A DNA stretch of 20,511 nt from contig JAKSAU010000840.1 in NCBI GenBank assembly GCA_022361535.1, positions 1 to 20,511 on the forward strand, given 5' to 3'. This document shows, piece after piece, positions 16,919 to 20,511 of this stretch. Positions within the stretch are counted from its first letter, which is position 1; every line of letters begins with the position of its first letter. A program made the translations under genes and the position numbers. Below the pieces are notes generated by a model, which was not told the origin of the DNA, did not search any database, and was given only the letters and a program-made list of their open reading frames with translations. The DNA comes from Desulfobacterales bacterium (lineage in GTDB: Bacteria > Desulfobacterota > Desulfobacteria > Desulfobacterales > Desulfobacteraceae).

Positions 16919-17110
16919 TCAAATGTAACAACGCATCATAAGGAAGAGCACCCTTTTAATGAACTTGCAGTTCATTTTAAGCAACTGCTTATACTTCGTC
17001 TTTTCAAATAGCTCTTGAAATTCAATTTACGCAGCACCGGCCATACCAAGGTCGTGAGAAATGCGCTTAGCTTTTTTGCGGTTCAAAAGGAAGTGGGTAT
17101 TAGAAAGCAT
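16919..17110 (-). pseudogene. Possible broken small ORF with an internal TAA
   Basis: The gap between the DUF1330 and NmrA-like genes holds one reading frame of protein-like composition interrupted by TAA (17029-17027). The first part runs from ATG at 17110 for 27 residues, rich in Lys/Arg (LNRKKAKRISHDLGMAGAA). The second continues in the same frame for 35 residues to TGA at 16921-16919 (EFQELFEKTKYKQLL then a hydrophobic end). It starts five bases after the DUF1330 stop, without a good ribosome binding site. It may be a decayed gene, a 27-residue small protein, or chance. A palindrome AATGAACT-TGC-AGTTCATT lies inside at 16958-16976. Confidence 0.3.
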
Positions 17111-17115
17111 AAGGA

Positions 17116-17409
17116 TTAACTATCACGTCCTGGAATAATTGCTATTGATGAGACAGAAGCCTCTTTTCTATGTTTGGCAAGCACTTGATACGCCTCTGAC
17201 TCATACCATCTTTGAAGTTCATGCTCATTTGGAAACTTTATTATAACTGTTCTTCCGGCAGGCCAAGTTCCTTCTAAAACAGCTGGATTATCCTCGACAG
17301 CAATAACTTGGCCTCTAAACTTATTGAAGACGTCATCGTAACCTGCCAAATATTGCTCATACCTTTGTGGATCGTGAATATCAATCAAAGCAACGAAGTA
17401 GCAACTCAT
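17116..17409 (-). CDS. DUF1330 family protein
   Basis: This 97-residue small protein has the dimeric ferredoxin-like (alpha/beta barrel) DUF1330 fold. The family patterns are easy to see: an initial strand FVALIDIHDPQRYEQY, a central LEGTWPAGRTVIIKFPN and WYESEAYQ near the C-terminus. Family members have no established reaction. The ATG at 17409 has only a modest purine-rich stretch (AAGAGAA) upstream. It lies 158 bp after the dsrP stop with a stem-loop between. Association with a sulfur-metabolism gene is probably incidental. Confidence 0.9.
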   Translation of the reverse strand: MSCYFVALIDIHDPQRYEQYLAGYDDVFNKFRGQVIAVEDNPAVLEGTWPAGRTVIIKFPNEHELQRWYESEAYQVLAKHRKEASVSSIAIIPGRDS

Positions 17410-17520
17410 GGTATTATTCTCTTAGCGATGGTTATCATTCAGGGACATTTTTTCATATCCAGTTTCTTAAAAGCTACCAATCGCGGCACATATGACCTTA
17501 CCTGCAATATATGCCAGGGT

Positions 17521-17553
17521 TGTTCTGGACCGCCGATTTTAGCGTCCGGAACA
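17521..17553 (-). other. Stem-loop between dsrP and the DUF1330 gene
   Basis: TGTTCTGGAC (17521-17530) pairs with GTCCGGAACA (17544-17553) with a single G-T pair, and further CGC/GCG pairing is possible inside. It lies 14 bp past the dsrP stop. No T-run follows on the - strand, so it may be a factor-dependent terminator or 3'-end stabilising hairpin. Confidence 0.5.
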
Positions 17554-17567
17554 ATATGACCGTTGAC

Positions 17568-18734
17568 TCAGTTAAGTCCTAACTCACTGTATTCTTTCAC
17601 CCGAATAGTGATTGTATACAACACGGTCAGAACCAGCAGACCGATTGCAGCAACACCTGCGGCAATAACCAATTCATGAATACTGGGTGTATACTCAGTG
17701 ACATGGTGCAATGGTGATGGTATGAACCCGCCTGCCATCATTCCTAACCCTTTATCGATCCAGGTACCGCAGAACACAAATACACATGAAAAAATCAACA
17801 GTAATTCGTTTTTTCTGGTTTTAGGAATGACAAGTAACACGATTGCCGTGAGCATCAGGAATACTGAAGACCACATCCAAGGTACCATAGCATTATGGCC
17901 ATGCAACCCGAAATACAGGTATTTAAAATGAGCCATATGCCCCGGGATACCGGAATAAAAAACCACAAACACTTCACACAAAAAGAAAAACACATTGGCA
18001 ATCAGTCCATATGTTACTATTTTTGCAAGCGTTTGAATCGCTTCCTCTCCCGGGTCGAATTTCGTTATTTTTTGAATAATTTTACAGAGCAGAATTAATA
18101 ATGCAGGTCCCGAAGCAAAGGCAGAAGCCAGAAACCGGGGGGCCAGAATCGCAGTCAGCCAAAACCCACGCCCTGGAAGACCGCAGTATAGAAAAGCTGT
18201 GACCGTGTGGATGGAAAAGGCCATGGGAATTGAAATATAGATCAGGGGTTTGACCCAGGCAGGCGGTTTTGTGCCGTTGTACTCTGCTTCCAGGACCTTC
18301 CATCCGATGACGATGTTCAGGATAAGATAACCTGACAGCACGTTTGCGTCCCAAAAGAGCATTGAACCGGGTGTGGGATATAAAAAAACGTTCAAAATCC
18401 GCATTGGCTGTCCCAGGTGCACCACAACAAATAGCAGGCACATGATAATTGATGCCACAGCAAGAAATTCTCCCAAAATAGTGATCCGGGCAAATTTTTT
18501 ATAGTCATGAAGGTAATACGGAAGGATCAGCATTACCCCTCCTGCAGCAACACCTACGAAAAATGTCATTTGGGCCGTGTAAAAGCCCCAGGAAACGTCC
18601 CTGCTCTGCCCTGTGACCATCAGCCCTAATTTTAGTTGATCATAGTAGAACACCCCACCGACTGCGATCACCGACAAAAGCCCAATGATCCAAATCCAGT
18701 ATTTTTTGCTGCCTTTTAATGCAAGCTCAATCAT
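17568..18734 (-). CDS. dsrP: DsrP-like NrfD-family membrane subunit of the DsrMKJOP complex
   Basis: This is a 388-residue polytopic membrane protein of the NrfD/PsrC family with about ten hydrophobic segments. DsrP exchanges menaquinol electrons with the DsrMKJO proteins and links the quinone pool to dissimilatory sulfite reduction. The sequence has the DsrP-type blocks LALKGSKKYW (N-terminus), SRDVSWGFY (44-52), LGQPMR (107-112), SIHTVTAFLYCGLPGR (174-189), RFLASAFASGPALL (200-213) and TWIDKGLG (324-331). The ATG follows GGAAGGAAG. The oddity is isolation: dsrO normally precedes it, but upstream there are 290 bp of AT-rich non-coding DNA, in which I see only a weak hairpin, and then a DUF6125-like gene. 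It may be a second copy of a dsrP encoded elsewhere. Confidence 0.88.
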   Translation of the reverse strand: MIELALKGSKKYWIWIIGLLSVIAVGGVFYYDQLKLGLMVTGQSRDVSWGFYTAQMTFFVGVAAGGVMLILPYYLHDYKKFARITILGEFLAVASIIMCLLFVVVHLGQPMRILNVFLYPTPGSMLFWDANVLSGYLILNIVIGWKVLEAEYNGTKPPAWVKPLIYISIPMAFSIHTVTAFLYCGLPGRGFWLTAILAPRFLASAFASGPALLILLCKIIQKITKFDPGEEAIQTLAKIVTYGLIANVFFFLCEVFVVFYSGIPGHMAHFKYLYFGLHGHNAMVPWMWSSVFLMLTAIVLLVIPKTRKNELLLIFSCVFVFCGTWIDKGLGMMAGGFIPSPLHHVTEYTPSIHELVIAAGVAAIGLLVLTVLYTITIRVKEYSELGLN

Positions 18735-19024
18735 TTAATTCTTCCTTCCGAAAAAAAATTACTTTCCCTATTAAAGATGAAATCTTAAAACCCAATCAAA
18801 TGGTTTAATCGAATATTTTCTTTGGAATATCAGCATCTTTCCCGGACCTTTGGATGCGTTTTTAATACCATATTTATTAGGGCCAGCAAATAGTCAAAAA
18901 ATAGCAAATGCGAACACACTTCTATCCATGAATTTGCTGTTTTTTCCTTTTACCTTGGAATTTTTTTTAAATTAATAACCTTTTTGAGTATGAACGCCAC
19001 CCATACAAGTGAACTTGAAATCGG

Positions 19025-19540
19025 TTAATCCAATTTAAAAAAGAATTCGATTATACATTCTCCGGACTGGTGCATCAGGCATCCTGTAAACTCTGTAGAC
19101 GTATACTTGACACCGACTCCATCCAGCCAGCCTTTGACTCTTTCGACAATCCCGCAATCATAGGTATCCACTAGCCCAAACTGTTTCACTCCATTGTATG
19201 CGAAACAGTCATTGTGCTGACCGCGGAGCACGTTCTTTTCCGGAAAACTGAAATCAAACTTCATGAACTCTGTCTGAACCAAGCCAAATGCCGTATCGAT
19301 TATCTCTACCACCTCGTCAAAACGTTTGACCTCGTAGCCCTTTGGTTTGTCCATAAGTTTTAGAATGCGTTTGATTTCAACTCCAGCCATAAGACGCGCT
19401 GCCCCTTTATTAAGCTGGTTGGCTTTTTCCGCGCCCAGTTCATGAACACAACTGCCATACCACATGGCATCGTGCGTCAGCCAATTTTTGGAAAAAAGCT
19501 CCTTAACGTCTTTTTTGTCCATCTTCTTTAGTATATCCAT
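19025..19540 (-). CDS. DUF6125-like cysteine-rich protein, paralogue B
   Basis: This 171-residue protein is a full-length paralogue of 2092-2610. Matched landmarks include NWLTHDAMWYG, H23/C31/H33, LNKGAARLMAGVEIKR, NDCFAY, DTYDCGIVERVKGWLD and GCLMHQSGEC. The pattern of five Cys and three His kept in both copies argues for a functional site rather than drift. Family label (DUF6125 / aminothiazoline-carboxylate hydrolase-like) is tentative and the reaction unknown. The ATG at 19540 follows AAAAGGAGA. It lies 103 bp after the PAT-like acetyltransferase gene with no terminator or LAL box between, so it is probably the second gene of the site-4 operon. Both copies thus fall under the same kind of promoter. 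Confidence 0.82.
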   Translation of the reverse strand: MDILKKMDKKDVKELFSKNWLTHDAMWYGSCVHELGAEKANQLNKGAARLMAGVEIKRILKLMDKPKGYEVKRFDEVVEIIDTAFGLVQTEFMKFDFSFPEKNVLRGQHNDCFAYNGVKQFGLVDTYDCGIVERVKGWLDGVGVKYTSTEFTGCLMHQSGECIIEFFFKLD

Positions 19541-19643
19541 TTTGATGACTCTCCTTTTAGTTAGAAGCCACAGTTAGATAGAATGTATACCTGCAAGGCT
19601 CAGTCTATCAAGCCGGTGTCTTTCAAAGTGGCGGCCAACAATA

Positions 19644-20135
19644 TCAAATCATTTTCTGCATCCAGACAATATCAAAGGGTTGTTCTTTTTTTTCACCGAT
19701 CTTCAAAAATCTGCCACATTCTGAAAATCCGTTTTTAAGGTGAAAATCGATGCTCAACCGATTCAGTGATGAGATGTTCGCCAAAATAGTTCGAACCCCC
19801 TTTTCTTTGGCCTTGTTTTCAAGGTAAGTAAGCAAGGCGTTTCCCAATCCTTTCCCTGTGTAGTCCGGATGCAGGAAATAGGTTACCTCGGCAGTCTTTG
19901 AAAAGGTCGGAAGCGGGCTATAGGGCCGCAGCATTCCAAAACCTGCAACCCTGCCGTTTAGGTCTTTAATCGTTCCAGTCGGTAAGCCACTGGCAAGTCC
20001 AAGCAGTGCATCAAATGAATTGCGTGGAAGTCTTTTATCAGGGTACGCCGCAAAAGAATTTTCAACATAGTAGTTGAAAATATCCAAAACCGCATTCGCT
20101 TCCTGGTCTGATATAGGGTTAATCGAATACTTCAT
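19644..20135 (-). CDS. GNAT acetyltransferase, phosphinothricin-acetyltransferase-like
   Basis: This 163-residue GNAT enzyme resembles the PAT/Bar group, which acetylates the amino group of small amino-acid-like compounds. Visible blocks are VLDIFNYYVENSFAAY, KTAEVTYFLHPDYTGKGLGNALL (in part; acetyl-CoA loop YTGKGLG at 92-98), ANISSLNRLSIDFHLKNGF and the C-terminal FLKIGEKKEQPFDIVWMQK. Length is close to the family's 165-185. The ATG at 20135 follows AGGGG at seven bases. It is the first gene after LAL-box site 4. A role in detoxifying an amino compound is inferred from family only. Confidence 0.88.
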   Translation of the reverse strand: MKYSINPISDQEANAVLDIFNYYVENSFAAYPDKRLPRNSFDALLGLASGLPTGTIKDLNGRVAGFGMLRPYSPLPTFSKTAEVTYFLHPDYTGKGLGNALLTYLENKAKEKGVRTILANISSLNRLSIDFHLKNGFSECGRFLKIGEKKEQPFDIVWMQKMI

Positions 20136-20186
20136 TTAATAGCCCCTGCAGAATATATAGTTGTCCCGCTTTAATGTTTTTCCTCG

Positions 20187-20247
20187 ATTATGACAAAATC
20201 GTTTATAAGAACATCACCCTTCCGGGTGATATGAAAGGGTGATTTTA
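20187..20247 (-). promoter_or_regulatory. LAL-box activator promoter, site 4
   Basis: On the - strand from 20247 it reads TAAAATCACCC, six bases, ATCACCC, four bases, GGGTG ending at 20215. CATAAT is at 20192-20187 with an extended TG (TGTCATAAT), at exactly the same distance as in site 2. The start codon of the acetyltransferase is 80 bp from the box. Confidence 0.86.
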
Positions 20248-20296
20248 GAGAATCAATAAGACAGAGTTTTCAAAAATGCAGTTTTTCAATCAAAAC

Positions 20297-20312
20297 CACC
20301 CATATGGGTGAT
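20297..20312. promoter_or_regulatory. LAL-box-like dyad, site 5 (two half-sites only)
   Basis: CACCC (20297-20301), four bases, GGGTGAT (20306-20312): the core dyad of the element without the third, distal CACCC at the expected distance in either direction. It lies 50 bp beyond site 4. It could serve a rightward promoter; downstream GATATC at about 20328-20333 is only loosely -10-like. Confidence 0.5.
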
Positions 20313-20374
20313 GAATGCAACTAAAGATCTTGATATCTCAATGACAATTAAATGAGTTTAATCACGGAGGCATA

Positions 20375-20511
20375 GTGAATCAAATTCTAAAACTGTATCA
20401 GAATAGCCTAAAACCGATTTAACCGCTGTCTGTGAAATCCCGTCGGACCCTCTTGAAACGCCGGGGGATTTTTCTGTGGCTGTAGAAGTGTCAGACCTTA
20501 ATGGATTAACC
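20375..20511 (+). pseudogene. Possible disrupted 5' end of a rightward gene (cut by window edge)
   Basis: CGGAGG (20365-20370) precedes GTG at 20375, which opens a frame of only 15 codons (MNQILKLYQNSLKPI) to TAA at 20420. A different frame is open from 20407 to the window end for 35 codons with protein-like composition (AVCEIPSDPLETPGDFSVA). Joining them needs a -1 shift at AAAA (20410-20413). Alternatively the gene starts at GTG 20476 after CGGGGG, or this is chance. The rest of the 376-bp non-genic stretch from 20136 holds sites 4 and 5 and nothing else I can name. Confidence 0.25.

Noticed and set aside
18903..18938. AGCAAAT...ATTTGCT hairpin followed by T6 upstream of dsrP
   Set aside because: The T-run is on the + strand, where no gene precedes it; the stem is only 7 bp with a 22-nt loop, easily met by chance in AT-rich DNA.
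18998..19002. CACCC beside AGTGAA between dsrP and the DUF6125-like gene
   Set aside because: Only one half-site; the partner does not read GGGTG and spacing does not fit the element.
20404..20406. In-frame TAG near the right edge as a pyrrolysine codon
   Set aside because: The frame upstream of the TAG has no start codon before a TAA at 20359, so there is no gene to read through.

Overview
The window looks like chromosomal DNA of a sulfate-reducing Desulfobacterota bacterium, probably from the Desulfobacter/Desulfobacula group. Two genes point there: a nickel carbon monoxide dehydrogenase cut by the left edge, and a DsrP-type membrane subunit of the sulfite-reductase-associated electron-transfer complex. 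Base composition is moderate. I see no rRNA, tRNA, CRISPR array, insertion sequence or phage gene.

Layout, left to right. The + strand carries the cooS C-terminus (1-1134), a LysE/RhtB-type exporter (1273-1896) and a DUF6125-like cysteine-rich protein (2092-2610). Almost everything else is on the - strand: a 907-residue LAL (MalT-like) regulator (2638-5361); an operon of a small tail-anchored protein, a nitrilase-superfamily amidase, a YgjV-like membrane protein and an MFS transporter (8792 down to 5609, ended by a terminator at 5518-5557); a GNAT acetyltransferase, a TGS1-like methyltransferase, an unknown protein with a CCWGHF motif and an SPL-like radical SAM protein (11580 down to 9006); an exported Ntn amide hydrolase with a 77-residue protein (12852 down to 11691, ended by a terminator at 11617-11644); a second LAL regulator of 908 residues (13036-15762); an NmrA-like oxidoreductase, a possible broken ORF and a DUF1330 protein; solitary dsrP (17568-18734); a second DUF6125-like protein; and a PAT-like acetyltransferase. 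A possible disrupted gene start lies at the right edge.

The main discovery is a repeated promoter element. In the direction of the downstream gene it reads TAAAATCACCC-N6-ATCACCC-N4-GGGTG, 33 bp with fixed spacing. It occurs before the 8792 operon, the 12852 operon and the 20135 operon. A version with a degenerate middle half-site precedes the 2092 gene. In every copy a -10-like hexamer starts 23-24 nt after GGGTG, so the element abuts the -35 position, as expected for a MalT-type activator. Both LAL regulators have an identical DNA-recognition helix and are the obvious candidates to bind it.

The inferred local regulon therefore joins two amide C-N hydrolases of unrelated folds, both DUF6125-like paralogues, one acetyltransferase, two transport or membrane proteins and two small proteins. 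This suggests a coordinated response to an amide or amide-linked compound. The ligand and the physiological role cannot be read from the sequence.
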